Shown here piece by piece: positions 9,980 to 20,735 of a stretch of DNA of 64,000 nt; position 1 is the stretch's first letter; each line of letters opens with the position of its first letter. This DNA comes from Ascarosepion bandense (lineage: Eukaryota; Mollusca; Cephalopoda; Sepiida; Sepiidae), in NCBI GenBank assembly GCA_037127315.1, contig JBBBDQ010000351.1:815001-879000 (forward strand). Direction: 5' to 3'. The position numbers were made by a program, and so were the translations under genes. The notes beneath the pieces are model-generated. The model did not search any database and had not been told where the DNA came from. It worked only from the letters and a program-made list of their open reading frames with translations.

Positions 9980-10157
9980 TCACGTGATCCTGGCAACACA
10001 GTACGACTAATGACTTGAAAATGAGGTTGGCTATGTTTACTCCCTGGCAATCTGTGTTCAAACACCAGTGTCAGCAGTGACACAATATTCCTATATGACA
10101 CTTTTTTTTGAAACTCTTCGCATTGTTGGATTTTCATAAACAATTATTAAAATAGCT

Positions 10158-10159
<2 letters not shown>

Positions 10160-10192
<33 letters not shown>
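10160..10192. repeat. poly-T tract of about 33
   Basis: Long T homopolymer with no recognised retroelement body on either side. Confidence 0.9.
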
Positions 10193-10435
10193 CATTTATT
10201 GCTCTACATTGATCTTTCATGTATTTGGTCTGTCTTACTTCTTGGCTTTGTAAAAAAACATTGTGAAAAAGTTCACTGTTTACATAAACCACTGCCATCT
10301 AACATCACGAGTGCAGTTACTTATCTCTTTAACGCAAGTGAATTTAACAGTGAGAAACAGACACTTTTATACTAGTTTTATATAAGATTAATATGTCATC
10401 CTCCCTACTTTAATAAAGACCATTGTGTAATTATT

Positions 10436-10466
<31 letters not shown>

Positions 10467-10467
<1 letters not shown>

Positions 10468-10603
10468 GTCATCTGCAGACAGACCTATTTTGCTGTATCA
10501 CAGCTCATCAGTACAGTTAGACATCCAATTGCTTTTAGCCAGGATTGAAACCTGACTGAATTGATATCAGTCAGCAATTCTACCACTGAGCTATGGGTGC
10601 AGG
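10467..10603 (-). mobile_element. SINE-3 copy with (TA)n tail at 10447-10466
   Basis: Same layout as 5001-5138. The tRNA-like head on the minus strand has catagctcagtggtagaatt (A box) and ggtttcaatcctgg (B box). The 3' part has ctgatgagctgtgatacag, but the following cgaaac is changed to caaaat here, so the hammerhead-like core is damaged. Confidence 0.85.
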
Positions 10604-10870
10604 GTGAAAGAAGGTGAAGAAGGGAAATAAATATATATATATATTTTTCTCTCCTGTCATGCTCATGGTGAGAGAGACAATAGCGAGGTTGCATTAGCTC
10701 AGTTCATTCTCTTTAATCAGCCAGTCAGACCCTACAAAATAGACTTGCCTGAGTAGCAGAATAGAGTCTCCCAGGCTGTTATATAAACCATCTACCAATT
10801 AGACTGTCATTTTGGAAGTCAACTTTAACTACGACTGAGTACTGTCTGGATTAATTTACTATCTATATAT

Positions 10871-11009
10871 AGTCATCCGCAGACAGGTCTGTTTCGCTGT
10901 ATCACAGCTCATTAGTATGGTTAGACAGCTGATTGGTTTTTACCCAGGATTGAAACCCGACCAAATTGGCATCAGTTGGCGATTCTACCTCTGGGCTATG
11001 GGCACTCGG
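10871..11009 (-). mobile_element. SINE-3 copy
   Basis: Best SINE-3 head in the window: catagcccagaggtagaatc (A box) and gggtttcaatcctgggt (B box) on the minus strand. The 3' segment has a stem gctgt/acagc followed by cgaaac and a 5-bp stem cagac/gtctg, but ctgatga has become ctaatga. A short tatata tract follows. Confidence 0.85.
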
Positions 11010-11171
11010 TAGAAGGAGGCAGACTTTTTAGAGTGTATATTATCATTATACATGCCCAATAACTGAGTGTGTTCTAATTCATTGCTGAATGAACAATGCG
11101 TATATGCTAGAGTAGCTACTGTTTTTCAATCTACCATTCCTCCAGGGTGTGGGAGGGTTAATCCAAATGCT

Positions 11172-11174
<3 letters not shown>

Positions 11175-11210
<36 letters not shown>
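11175..11210. repeat. (TA)n microsatellite inside a short inverted repeat
   Basis: About 18 TA units. Flanks aatccaaatgcttat and ataagcatttgaatc are nearly reverse complements, so the whole can form a hairpin. Confidence 0.85.
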
Positions 11211-11212
<2 letters not shown>

Positions 11213-11754
11213 CATTTGAATCAGAGAAAAGGAGAAGGTCTGACAGTATTCTTTGAAGGTGCTATTTCTTGTATATGTGACTTTGCAAAACTTATGTATG
11301 ACTGTTATACTTTTCTGCTGAGGATCAGTGTGTAGTAGCTGTCTAACTTTGGTGCTTCATTAATATCAGTAACCTAAGATATTCTTTGCTGAATTCTTTT
11401 TATATTTAGTGTTTTTGATGAATGGTAATTTGAAAAGACATTCCAAGTCATCTTTTAAACCAAAAACAATATTTGGCCAAACATTCTAGAACCTCCAATA
11501 ATTTTGCCTTTGGGTACGCTAAGATGTTATGTCTTATCCCCTGACAAGGGATAAATATTTCATTCTGATTTCCATTTAAAAAGAAGACACTAGAGAACTC
11601 AATATTCCAATTTCATTTTGTAAAATGAGAGATCTCATCTGAAAATTTCTTGAAAGTTACTAAACTTAAGGAAAAACAAAGAATTGATTGGCTAAAATGT
11701 GATAACCAGAGCGGTAGAAATGTGGACACTTGTTTAAAAAAAACAAAAGAATAT
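11211..11754. other. no recognisable feature
   Basis: No coding region or known repeat seen. A phrase near 11315 (ctgctgaggatcagtgt) recurs near 48005, hinting at a diverged dispersed repeat. Confidence 0.35.
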
Positions 11755-11985
11755 TGAAAATATTTACATTGTTTGCATTGCTCAGACTGTTGACCTCATA
11801 TTTTGATCACTGGGTTAGATTGTTCTCATTTCATGAGTCATGCCACTTCCAGATGTTTTAGTTTTCTTCATTTAACTTAACTCTGTTTTGTTTGCCACTG
11901 CTGTCATCAACACTTTTATCCACTGGGCCATGTGTCCTTGAGGACATCAGAGTATGAATTTTTGAGACTGATAAACCTAATGTCA
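11755..11985. mobile_element. FB1 foldback fragment (one arm plus centre)
   Basis: Carries the FB1 landmarks actgttgacctcatattttg, ttctcatttcatgagtcatg and cactgggccatgtgtcct. Part of the arm and the opposite arm are missing. Confidence 0.7.
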
Positions 11986-12162
11986 CAGTAACCATTTTTT
12001 TTTTTTTTTTTACCAGGACTCATATTACAATCTTGATGTTTGTAATTGATATTCTCTAGCACTCCATATAATTGGCTCCCATATTGTATTCATTTATATG
12101 ATTTGCCAACTTAGGATATTTTAGTAGCCCATTATATGAACTGATTCTTTAAGTTTTCATAC

Positions 12163-12400
12163 TGTGCTAGATTGCTATTTGATATCTTGCTTCATATATG
12201 GCAGTGAATGTTGGCAATTTCCCTAAGGTTGAACAGAAAAACTAGACAGGAGAAATATGGTTCTACAGAAGAATACTGAGAATTCCATGGATGGAGCAGG
12301 TAAACAACAATGAATCTGAATAAAAATGGCAACAAAAAGAACACTTACTCAAAATCAGAAAAAGTCAACTGAAATTTCTTGACAGTAATGTGCAGAGGCT
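12163..12400 (+). pseudogene. LINE-A fragment (distal to RT)
   Basis: Frameshifted remnant; the plus strand can be read as CYLISCFIYGSECW ... WFYRRILRIPWMEQVNNNE, matching the stretch after the reverse transcriptase that is intact at 33256-33630. Ends near ctgaaatttcttgacag. Confidence 0.75.
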
Positions 12401-12964
12401 TGATCATGCCTGGGGTCAATGCCTTGATTTTATGCCTCCTAAGACCAAAATTTCAAATTTCAAAAACTAATTTTTTCTTTTATACTTTGATTGGATGTCC
12501 TCCTGATAAGGATGCCCAAAAGTTGTTGAACACTCTGTCCCATCATACTGCACACATAATGTGGAAAGAGGGTATATTGGGAACAAGAGAGATAGGGTAG
12601 AGTAGCGAGCCATCTCCTTAATGAGCTAGTGTGAATGGATGTTGGAACAGAGTGGGGTAGTAAAGGGGGGAAAAAGCTGCTAGGAACTACATGAGATAGG
12701 AAGTTCTGGAGAGCCATTACCCCCTATGTTGAGATGCAACACACGGAACTAGTAATCAAAATTGTAGTTCTAGGAATTGTTTGTCAATATTTACTCAGCA
12801 GATATTATATACCCGTGTCCATGACAATTTTCCCTGCTATACATAGTAACAACATTCATTCAGGAATGAACCAATGGTTATAGCCCAAGTGTTTCTTATT
12901 AACCCAGAAAACATCTCTTCATCAGGTCCCCAACCCTGAAACTATAAAATATTATCTGTCTTTA
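12401..12964. other. no recognisable feature
   Basis: No coding region or repeat recognised. Two overlapping frames of 73 and 85 codons lack any domain signature. Confidence 0.35.
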
Positions 12965-13240
12965 CCTGCTTATTCTTCTTCTTCATGGGCCCTGTCTCTT
13001 CAGAATGTAGGTGATCGTGGACATCCACTTTCTCCTATCCCTTGTCACTCTGAATATTTTTCCTTGTAGTATCTCTCTCAAACCTCACTCTGCCATTCAT
13101 TTGTCCATCAAATATATCTCATGTTGCTTTCCACTGTCTCTCTTTCCCTCTATCCATTCTGTGTGTATTAGATTCTCCAAACCCTCCTGCCTCATTATGT
13201 GTCAGAGAAACCTCAGCTGTCTCTTCCTGATGCCAGGTGG
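12965..13240 (-). pseudogene. LINE-A C-terminal fragment
   Basis: The minus strand keeps the LINE-A tail layout (an LRFLRHIMRQEGLENLIHTE-like stretch, then a tail to AMSTITYILK) with stops and frameshifts. Equivalent in position to the tail of the 42232-42960 copy. Confidence 0.7.
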
Positions 13241-13245
13241 AAGTA

Positions 13246-13380
13246 AATTTTGTTTGGCTGTGAATGTTAGTTTGAAAACCGGGTGTTTATTTGTTAACAG
13301 CCAAGAGTTTAATCTGTTATATATTCTGGCTAAGAGGTTGTTATAAGGACATAAAAGTGCACATTACAAAGATATTTAGG
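13246..13380. repeat. repeat R1, left part (target of array element B)
   Basis: W segment (13246-13330; tgtgaatgttagtttgaaaa, tttgttaacagccaagag) plus the start of the R segment (tataaggacataaaagtgca). W recurs at 16057-16150. R continues after the inserted element at 15963 and recurs uninterrupted at 16927-17085. Confidence 0.75.
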
Positions 13381-15953
13381 TTGGTTGGTTGGTTCATTTA
13401 ACCAGCATATCAACCTTCATTAGGTCATTTAATGCTGAAAATCGTTTTGATTTGTTTTATTTAGTTTGTTTTATTGTTTTTGTTTTATATTTTTTTCAAA
13501 AAAGGTTTTGATGGTAACATTTTTCATTCAAAAAGGTTTTGATGGCAATATTTTTCGTTCAGGAGCGGTTTGATGGTAACATTTCGTTCAGGAGCGGTTT
13601 TGTTGGTAACATTTTTCGTTCCAGGAGCGGTTTTGTTGGTAACATTTTTTGTTCAGGAGCGGTTTTGTTGGTAACATTTTTCATTCAGGAGCGGTTTTGT
13701 TGGTAACATTTTTTGTTCAGGAGCGGTTTTGTTGGTAACATTTTTGTTCAGGAGCGGTTTTGTTGGTAACATTTTTCGTTCAGGAGCGGTTTTGTTATTA
13801 ACATTTTTCATTCAGGAGCGGTTTTGTTGGTAACATTTTTTGTTCAGGAGCGGTTTTGTTGGTAACATTTTTAGTTCAGGAGCGGTTTTGTTGGTAACAT
13901 TTTTTGTTCAGGAGCGGTTTTGTTGGTAACATTTTCATTCAGGAGCGGTTTTTGTTGGTAACATTTTTTTTGTTCAGGAGCGGTTTTGTTGGTAACATTT
14001 TCATTCAGGAGCGGTTTTGTTGGTAACATTTTTCGTTCAGGAGCGGTTTGTTGGTAACATTTTTCATTCAGGAGCGGTTTTGTTGGTAACATTTTTTGTT
14101 CAGGAGCGGTTTGTTGAGTAACATTTTTGTTCAGGAGCGGTTTTGTTGGTAACATTTTTCATTCAGGAGCGGTTTTGTTGGTAACATTTTTTGTTCAGGA
14201 GCGGTTTTGTTGGTAACATTTTTTGTTCAGGAGCGGTTTTATTGCTTCAACATTTTCGTTTAAGGAGACGGTTTTTGTTGGTAACATTTTTGTTCAGGAG
14301 CGGTTTTGTTGGTAACATTTTTTGTTCAGGAGCGGTTTTTGTTGGTAACATTTTTTGTTCAGGAGCGGTTTTTGTTGGTAACATTTTTCATTCAGGAGCG
14401 GTTTTGTTGGTAACATTTTTTGTTCAGGAGCGGTTTGTTGGTAACATTTTCGTTCAGGAGCGGTTTTGTTGGTAACATTTTTTGTTCAGGAGCGGTTTTT
14501 GTTGGTAACATTTTCATTCAGGAGCGGTTTTGTTGGTAACATTTTTCATTCAGGAGCGGTTTTGTTGGTAACATTTTCGTTCAGGAGCGGTTTTGTTGGT
14601 AACATTTTTTGTTCAGGAGCGGTTTTGTTGGTAACATTTTCGTTCAGGAGCGGTTTTGTTGGTAACATTTTTTTTGTTCAGGAGCGGTTTTGTTGGTAAC
14701 ATTTTTTGTTCAGGAGCGGTTTTGTTGGTAACATTTTTTGTTCAGGAGCGGTTTTGTTGGTAACATTTTTTGTTCAGGAGCGGTTTTGTTGGTAACATTT
14801 TTCGTTCAGGAGCGGTTTTTGTTGGTAACATTTTTGTTCCAGGAGCGGTTTTGTTGGTAACATTTTTCGTTCAGGAGCGGTTTTGTTGGTAACATTTTTT
14901 TTGTTCAGGAGCGGTTTTGTTGGTAACATTTTTTGTTCAGGAGCGGTTTTGTTGGTAACATTTTTTGTTCAGGAGCGGTTTTGTTGGTAACATTTTTCAT
15001 TCAGGAGCGGTTTGTTGGTAACATTTTTCATTCAGGAGCGGTTTTGTTGGTAACATTTTTTGTTCAGGAGCGGTTTTGTTGGTAACATTTTTGTTCAGGA
15101 GCGGTTTTTGTTGGTAACATTTTTCGTTCAGGAGCGGTTTTGTTGGTAACATTTTTGTTCAGGAGCGGTTTTGTTGGTAACATTTTTTGTTCAGGAGCGG
15201 TTTGTTGGTAACATTTTTTGTTCAGGAGCGGTTTTGTTGGTAACATTTTTTGTTCAGGAGCGGTTTTGTTGGTAACATTTTTTGTTCAGGAGCGGTTTTG
15301 TTGGTAACATTTTTCGTTCCAGGAGCGGTTTTTGTTGGTAACATTTTTCGTTCAGGAGCGGTTTTGTTGGAAACATTTTTCGTTCAGGAGCGGTTTTGTT
15401 GGTAACATTTTTTGTTCAGGAGCGGTTTTGTTGGTAACATTTTTTTTGTTCAGGAGCGGTTTTGTTGGTAACATTTTTCGTTCAGGAGCGGTTTTGTTGG
15501 TAACATTTTTCGTTCAGGAGCGGTTTTGTTGGAAACATTTTCGTTCAGGAGCGGTTTTGTTGGTAACATTTTTTGTTCAGGAGCGGTTTTGTTGGTAACA
15601 TTTTTCGTTCAGGAGCGGTTTTGTTGGTAACATTTTTGTTCAGGAAAGCCGGTTTTGTTGGTAACATTTTTTGTTCAGGAGCGGTTTTGTTGGTAACATT
15701 TTTCGTTCAGGAGCAGTTTTGTTGGTAACATTTTTGTTCAGGAGCGGTTTTGTTGGTAAATACTTTCATAGCATTTTAACCTCAGTTTGGGGGTTAACTA
15801 TTTACCCATAGCTGGGACCCTAACAGGTGCTACCACTCTGGATCAGTGTGGACCTGGGAACAACGGCAATTAAGAGGTGGTTCCATGCTCCTCACAACCT
15901 TTCAATCAGTGGCCTTGCTGCCAGATGCTGTTTAAGGTCATATACAGGACAGA
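13381..15953 (-). mobile_element. array element B: retroelement-like repeat carrying a 32-bp minisatellite
   Basis: Flanked by a 9-bp direct repeat atatttagg (13372-13380 and 15954-15962). An empty paralogous site without the insert is at 16960-16990. On the minus strand the head (15953-15770; ggcagcaaggcc, gtggtagcacctgttagggt, aaatagttaaccccc) is shared with 38752-39222 and 62738-63773. The opposite end (13381-13440; ggttgatatgctggtt plus aaccaaccaacc) is a SINE-like tail also found on the 5S-headed SINE. Internal tandem repeats occupy 13505-15760. No coding capacity seen. Confidence 0.8.
13505..15760. repeat. 32-bp minisatellite array B (about 70 copies)
   Basis: Units read ggagcggttttgttggtaac followed by atttttcgttca, varying in T-run length and in cgttca/cattca/tgttca. 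The first two or three units (13505-13560) are the most diverged (aaaaaggttttgatgg...), as expected at an array edge. Open frames through it are by-products of the repeat. Confidence 0.97.
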
Positions 15954-15962
15954 ATATTTAGG

Positions 15963-16150
15963 CTAGATTAGGATTGATCTTAGACTTGGGGAGGTTAAGA
16001 TTGTAGTTATTAGGCAAGCATTCCTTCGGAAATTTGTTTCACAAAGTACAGTTCGATTATCAAATTTTGTTTGACTGTGAATGTTAGTTTAAAAACTAGG
16101 TGTTTATTTGTTAACAGCCAAGAATTTAATTCGTTAAATTTCCTGGTTAA
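15963..16150. repeat. repeat R1, right part, and second W segment
   Basis: Continues R1 after the inserted array element (ggattgatcttagacttggg, taggcaagcattccttcg), then a second W segment (16057-16150) about 85% like 13246-13330 by eye. Confidence 0.7.
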
Positions 16151-16667
16151 GATTTTTTGTCAGGAGGTAAGGATTTTTCATTTTTTTTTATTCTCATAAT
16201 ATTTAAGTGACCACAAATTTGCCCTTCCTTGATAACTTCTCATGATATAGTTAATGTCATCCAGGTTTTAATTCTGTCAACATCCTTAGGCAAAAATGAA
16301 AATGGAGCGTGGGGGAAGTTGTTGTGAAAGTTTTAATTTTTTATTAAATTATCCGCCAGTTCAAACCCTTAGCCCTATTCTCCAGCCAATTTAATTTATT
16401 TTAACTAATTAAAATTATAATTCTGATTTATTTCTTTATATTATTTTAGACAATTCTCTTTTCCTTTCAGATTGAATTTATAATTATTCTATTAGGTTTT
16501 ACGTGGCTTCATATTCCAAAATCAAGACTGAAGTTGTTTATCATTGTATTTAATGGCTGTCAAGCCTCTTTGAGGGCATGTACAAGGGAATGGTTATCTT
16601 CATCTTTTGTTTTCATGTATATTATTGCATACCCAATTCAGGGCTCAAAAGAAACTCAAGGTAGAGG
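16151..16667. other. no recognisable feature
   Basis: AT-rich with no domain or repeat recognised. Confidence 0.35.
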
Positions 16668-16679
16668 GCAACTGAATGA

Positions 16680-16915
16680 TTTTTGGTTGGTTGTTTGTTT
16701 TTATGGCATATCAACCTTGGCGGGTCATTTATTGCCAAGTAAATTTTATTTATTGCTGGTAATACCTTTTTCTTTCAACAATTGTTGTTTTATATAAGTT
16801 TTGTGTCTAGTAATACTTTTTTTCTTTTCGAGTATCAAGATTCATTCACTATATGCTTACAGCACCTGATATTCCCAAGAGGTCACTCATCTAAGTACTG
16901 ACCAGGCTTAACGTT
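16680..16915 (-). mobile_element. 5S-rRNA-headed SINE, 5'-truncated, with 12-bp TSD
   Basis: Flanked by the 12-bp direct repeat gcaactgaatga (16668-16679 and 16916-16927). The minus strand starts inside a 5S rRNA sequence, then an AT-rich body, then the tail ggttgatatgccataaaa followed by acaaacaaccaacc. A second, full-headed copy is at 62950-63451. The TSD, 5' truncation and simple-repeat tail fit LINE-mediated retrotransposition. 5S-headed SINEs are an established class (SINE3). Confidence 0.85.
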
Positions 16916-16918
16916 GCA
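16855..16918 (-). pseudogene. 5S rRNA-derived 3' half
   Basis: The reverse complement reads aacgttaagcctggtcagta, then cttagatgagtgacc, then tcttgggaatatcaggtgct, matching the 3' half of metazoan 5S rRNA, including internal control region residues. The 5' half is missing. It is the head of the SINE at 16680-16915. Confidence 0.85.
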
Positions 16919-16926
16919 ACTGAATG

Positions 16927-17090
16927 AAGTTATTATAAGGATATAAAAGAAGTAAAAAGTGCACATTACAAGAATATTTAGGATAGATTAGGATTGACCG
17001 TAGACTTGGAGAGGTTAAGATTGTAGTTATTAGGCAAGCATTCCTTCAGGAGTTTGTTCTACAAATTATAGTTCAATTATCAAATATGCA
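16927..17090. repeat. repeat R1, uninterrupted copy (empty site)
   Basis: Matches 13331-13380 joined to 15963-16056 (tataaggatataaaag, gcacattacaagaatattta, taggcaagcattccttcagg) with no insertion at atatttagg. This gives the pre-insertion state for array element B. Confidence 0.8.
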
Positions 17091-17904
17091 AAATTGTAAC
17101 TACCAACTTGTAGAGTAATTGACCATTGTTAACTGGAACTGGCAAAAATTCTCAACAGAATTGACAAATTTTGCAATAAACAATAGCAAGAAAAAGAAAA
17201 GAATGGTGCAAATATATTATTGAGCAAACACTATATGCAAGATAAAAGCAGTCAAAGCAACAGTAATGAGACAAATATCACAAACTAAAAATGGTCTTTT
17301 AACCCTAAAAGGTTACTGCATAAGTAATCACTAAAATGAAGGTTGGTAATAATAGTATATCAACGAATAAAAACTTGCATGCTTTGTGAAGTAGATACAC
17401 TGCTAGTCGGTATAATCACTCAATATGTACCAATCTCCCAACCAAGGTGAATGCAATAGAAGGTTAATTAAAGTAAGGATTCCGATAAGCTCAGCCAAAA
17501 ATATTCCATAGATGCTGTTTAAGGCCATGTCAGGCTCTTGTCTACTCACTCCAGAAGCAGAGTTTTGTCTGAGTCTCTCTCTCCCTCAGAAGGAAAGAGT
17601 TGACCAAGAGAAAATTTAGATCAGGATGATCACTCTACTCCCTAATAGTGTTTATGTATTAAGTGATTGCAGCATTCTGACTTCAAGATAAGAACTGAAT
17701 TAAGTCAGATGAGACTGAGAATTAGCCTATTTTATTGGCTAGGAACAAATCCCAGCAGACATCTGTGTGTCTTTTTCTATAAATTTGGGGAGGGGGTATG
17801 TTTTTGCAATCATTCCTAAATAGGATTGAAACCAACACAGGTTTTTGTTCAGTTTAAGATATTTGCAGATCTGAGTATAGTCTGACACAGGGCCATAAAG
17901 AAGT
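17091..17904. other. mostly unrecognised; possible head relic of array-type element
   Basis: Only 17508-17540 (agatgctgtttaaggccatg) resembles the sequence at the head of array element B (about 15925-15945). The rest shows no coding region or known repeat. Confidence 0.35.
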
Positions 17905-18205
17905 TGGCAGTCAGTTGAGTGTCATAGGTGATACATGCTTAGCTGATCATGTCTTGAAAGAGACTTGACTGACTAGGCAAAAGATTTTTCTGCAGTAGGT
18001 TGTCATTACTTTCTGTGGAAGACTGGTTGCCAATCAAGGCTATAGAACACAATCTGTCCAGCTATTTAACCCATAGCTGGAGGGAGAAGCAACTTTTCCC
18101 AAGGGTATTTGTGTGTAAGTGAATGCAACAAATTCAACTGGAATTCAAAATTGGTTCTCTGATTTTTCATTCTGAGCTGCCAATATCCACTGCACCACAA
18201 TTTGC
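17905..18205 (-). mobile_element. SINE-1 copy, near full length
   Basis: All SINE-1 blocks are present on the minus strand: the head ttgtggtgcagtggatattg (A box), a decayed B-box region, a body with taacccatagctggaggg reversed, and the end tgacactcaactgactgc. About 300 bp, diverged by scattered substitutions. Confidence 0.9.
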
Positions 18206-19027
18206 ATCCTGCATTCACAATGCAACTCACAAAGAATTACAGTGATACTCAGGATCCTAAATAGAGAATTTGGTAACTATTGCTCAACATCAGGTGACAG
18301 GAAAGGCACCAATGTAGGTATTTACAATGCTACTATAGTCTTGCACAGGGCTATTTAGCTGGAGTACTAAGTGAATTTGAGCTCACACTTTTGAGAATTC
18401 TTCTAAACAATTACTTTGCAACAGGTTTGATAAATATTCACAAAACTTGATTTAGCCCATCTTACCTCATTCATTTCAATAATGAGGCTTCCAATGAGAA
18501 TCAACCTCATGAGCAAAGGTTTGAGCAAAGTTAATCATCATGTGTTCATTTAAAGAAAAAGCTTTCTTGAATTTGGTACAAGTGGGGCACCCATTGAAGG
18601 TTTAACTAATTAGATGTGAGATAAGCTTGATTATCATAATACAGGTAGATAGCTTTTTATTGGCTAAGCTTGAGTCTGGCACAAGGACACAGTCATGAAG
18701 TAACCTGAAAGGATTAAAATTGGTCTGTGAGATGAGCTTTGTCTTTGTTGCACTCTGAATTTATCTCAGAACAGGGAATAGTTCTGCAATTAATGAACAC
18801 TTCAGAACCAGTCTGATTTCATCATCAATCATTTTACTCTGGAAGTAATTTTGGAAAAAGCATATGTGTTGGGTTGTTGTTTGATAACAGTGCCAGATCT
18901 GAAGGATCTCCCAAACATGTAAATTTGAGGTACCAAGAGAAATAAAGAGGATGCATGCAACTTAACATTTACCATTTTATTAACACAGACAAATATAGAG
19001 AATACAACAGAACAATACATGAATATA
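18206..19027. other. no recognisable feature
   Basis: No domain-bearing frame or known repeat; ends at the mariner array beginning 19028. Confidence 0.35.
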
Positions 19028-19028
19028 T

Positions 19029-19318
19029 GAGGGTCATTCAATAAATAAGGTGAATTTTTCGGTATAAGGACTTCTACGAGGGTCATTCAATAAATAAGGT
19101 GAATTTTTCGGTATAAGGACTTCTACGAGGGTCGTTCAATAAATAAGGCGAATTTTTCGGTATAAGGACTTCTACGAGGGTCGTTCAATAAATAAGGCGA
19201 ATTTTTCGTTATAAGGACTTCTACGAGGGTCGTTCAATAAATAAGGTGAATTTTTCGGTATAAGGACTTCTGAGGGTCATTCAATAAATAAGGTGAATTT
19301 TTCGGTATAAGGACTTCT
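19029..19318. repeat. six tandem copies of a mariner TIR (49-bp unit)
   Basis: Units start at 19029, 19078, 19127, 19176, 19225 and 19272. Each begins gagggtc(a/g)ttcaataaat and ends ataaggacttctac; the fifth lacks 2 bp. Copies 3-5 share the cgttcaat variant, so they are likely duplicates of one another. Confidence 0.95.
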
Positions 19319-19357
19319 AATACAGATAGAAGCTTACTTTTTTTTTTTTCAACATAG

Positions 19358-19953
19358 TCACACGCTTTTCCCATCTGTGCACAACTTCTGTATTCCCTCA
19401 ACGTAAAAATCTTTGAACTGATTTCTCAGCCAATTGCTCACAGTACTTTTGACTTTGTCATTTTCAAACTTTGAGCCTTTTGTGAATGCTTTCAAGGGAC
19501 CAAACAGGTGAAAGTCTGAAGGGGCAAGGTCTGAGCTGTAAGGGGGAGAGACACTGCTGGGACAACTCAACCCTCTTCTGCTTTTGCTCTGACCTTCGAG
19601 TAGGCAAGATCATCATGGACAATTTTGTGTGCTGTCCCAACAGATAGGCTCAAAGTCCTTGCAATGTCATCCACTGTCACCCTTCTGTCAGACTAAATGA
19701 GGTCATTGACTGATTCAATCACCTCAAGAGACCTCACTTCTGTAGGCTTCCCAGGCCTGTCTTCATCCTCAACACTGCTCCGTCCTTCTTTAAACAATTT
19801 AGCTCACTTGTAGACACTTTTTTGGCTGAAACATGTGGCACCATACACAGTTGATATTCTCCTATGAATTTCAACTGGTTTGCACACTTCAACAACCAAA
19901 AACTTGATAACTGACCTCTGTTCAATGCTGAAGCATGCTTCTTGGTCAGCCAT
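19358..19953 (-). pseudogene. mariner transposase, core deleted and frameshifted
   Basis: ATG at 19953-19951. The N-terminal DNA-binding region reads EQRSVIKFLVV, then a second helix-turn-helix region (SVNDLI, RRVTVDDIARTLSLSVGTAH) with in-frame stops. The frame then shifts and resumes at PPYSSDLAPSDFHLFGPLKA, the box with the third catalytic Asp of mariner (DD34D) transposases, ending near KLCTDGKSV. The region with the first two Asp residues is gone. Confidence 0.88.
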
Positions 19954-20139
19954 CTTTGTTAATCTCCAAAACTCACAAAGTTTTTTTTTTCAATCTGCAA
20001 AAAAAATTAAATCCCTTTGAAAAAGAAGTAAAGGAAAAAAAATTAAAAAAAAAAGAAAAAAAAAGTAAGCCTCTATCTGTATTCGAAGTCCTTATACCGA
20101 AAAATTCACCTTATTTATTGAATGATCCTTGTAATAATT

Positions 20140-20480
20140 TTTATTTATTTATTTTTTTAATTATTTCCCCTCAAGCAAGATGTATGCAGTGGGTTACAGT
20201 GAGAGAAAAAAACAAGGGATATGAAGTGTCAAATAAAGGATTAAAGATGGATGAGAATCAAGGAGATGGCAATTGGCATTGCATTTAAAGTTTTGAAGAT
20301 TGTAGCTATCGAGGAAGCAAAAAAAAAACAGGAGTTCCACAGGCGGAAAGTGTGAGAAAGGAAACTGTTGGAGTAGAAGAGGAAATTACATGTCACTATT
20401 TTGATGGCAAAAGGGTGGGACCTAGATGCCAATCTAGTAGTACAAGTAAATACATGTGGTTGAGGCACCAGGGATGGGGT
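20140..20480 (-). pseudogene. LINE-B (CR1/L2-like) C-terminal fragment with 3' end
   Basis: The minus strand reads TRLASRSHPFAIKIVTCNFL then FYSNSFLSHTFRLWNSC, the conserved tail (RLWNSLP box) of this LINE type. Then stops, and a 3' region (20150-20215) like those at 49.95 and 41.35 kb. Other copies: 40010-40620, 41330-41955, 48925-49560, 49920-50650, 58985-59592. Confidence 0.8.
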
Positions 20481-20579
20481 GTTTCTAGTTAGAGAAAATG
20501 ACTACCTTTTAGTCAACATGAGGCTACTGATCAATGCTTAATCTTTTCTTTGTTGCTTAGCTTTTCTTATTCGATAAAG

Positions 20580-20735
20580 AAAGGATTTGCTACAGGTTGT
20601 GGGATAAAGATAAAGGAACGATTTGCTACAGATTGTGGGATGAAGATAAAGAAAGGATTTTCCACGGATGACGGGACGAAGGCGCAGAAAGGATTTTCCA
20701 TGGATAACGAGACGAAGGCGCAGAAAAGAACATTT
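20580..20735 (+). repeat. four-copy 36-bp minisatellite in codon phase
   Basis: Units start with (g/c)gattt at 20583, 20619, 20655 and 20691. In one frame (open 20550-20768) each encodes a 12-residue repeat of the type GFSTDDGTKAQK. A TTGCTTAG splice-acceptor-like site precedes it. The first two units differ from the last two by many substitutions yet keep phase and length. It may be a minisatellite or a small exon; I cannot assign a protein. Confidence 0.7.

Larger units (their letters stand above)
19028..20132 (-). mobile_element. mariner-like element, internally deleted, with amplified TIR
   Basis: Both ends carry gaGGGTCATTCAATAAATAA-type termini (caaggatcattcaataaata on the right), followed by ggtgaatttttcggtataag. 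TA dinucleotides flank them (19026-19027 and 20133-20134). The transposase is on the minus strand and lacks its catalytic core. At the left end the terminal repeat is present six times in tandem (19029-19318). Typical mariners are about 1.3 kb with single TIRs of about 30 bp. Confidence 0.88.

Noticed and set aside
10867..11009. Functional tRNA gene
   Set aside because: A and B boxes are present but the acceptor and anticodon arms do not pair properly, and the sequence continues into a SINE body repeated elsewhere.
13871..15598. Repeat proteins within array B on either strand
   Set aside because: By-product of the 32-bp tandem repeat in changing frame; no conserved frame over the array.
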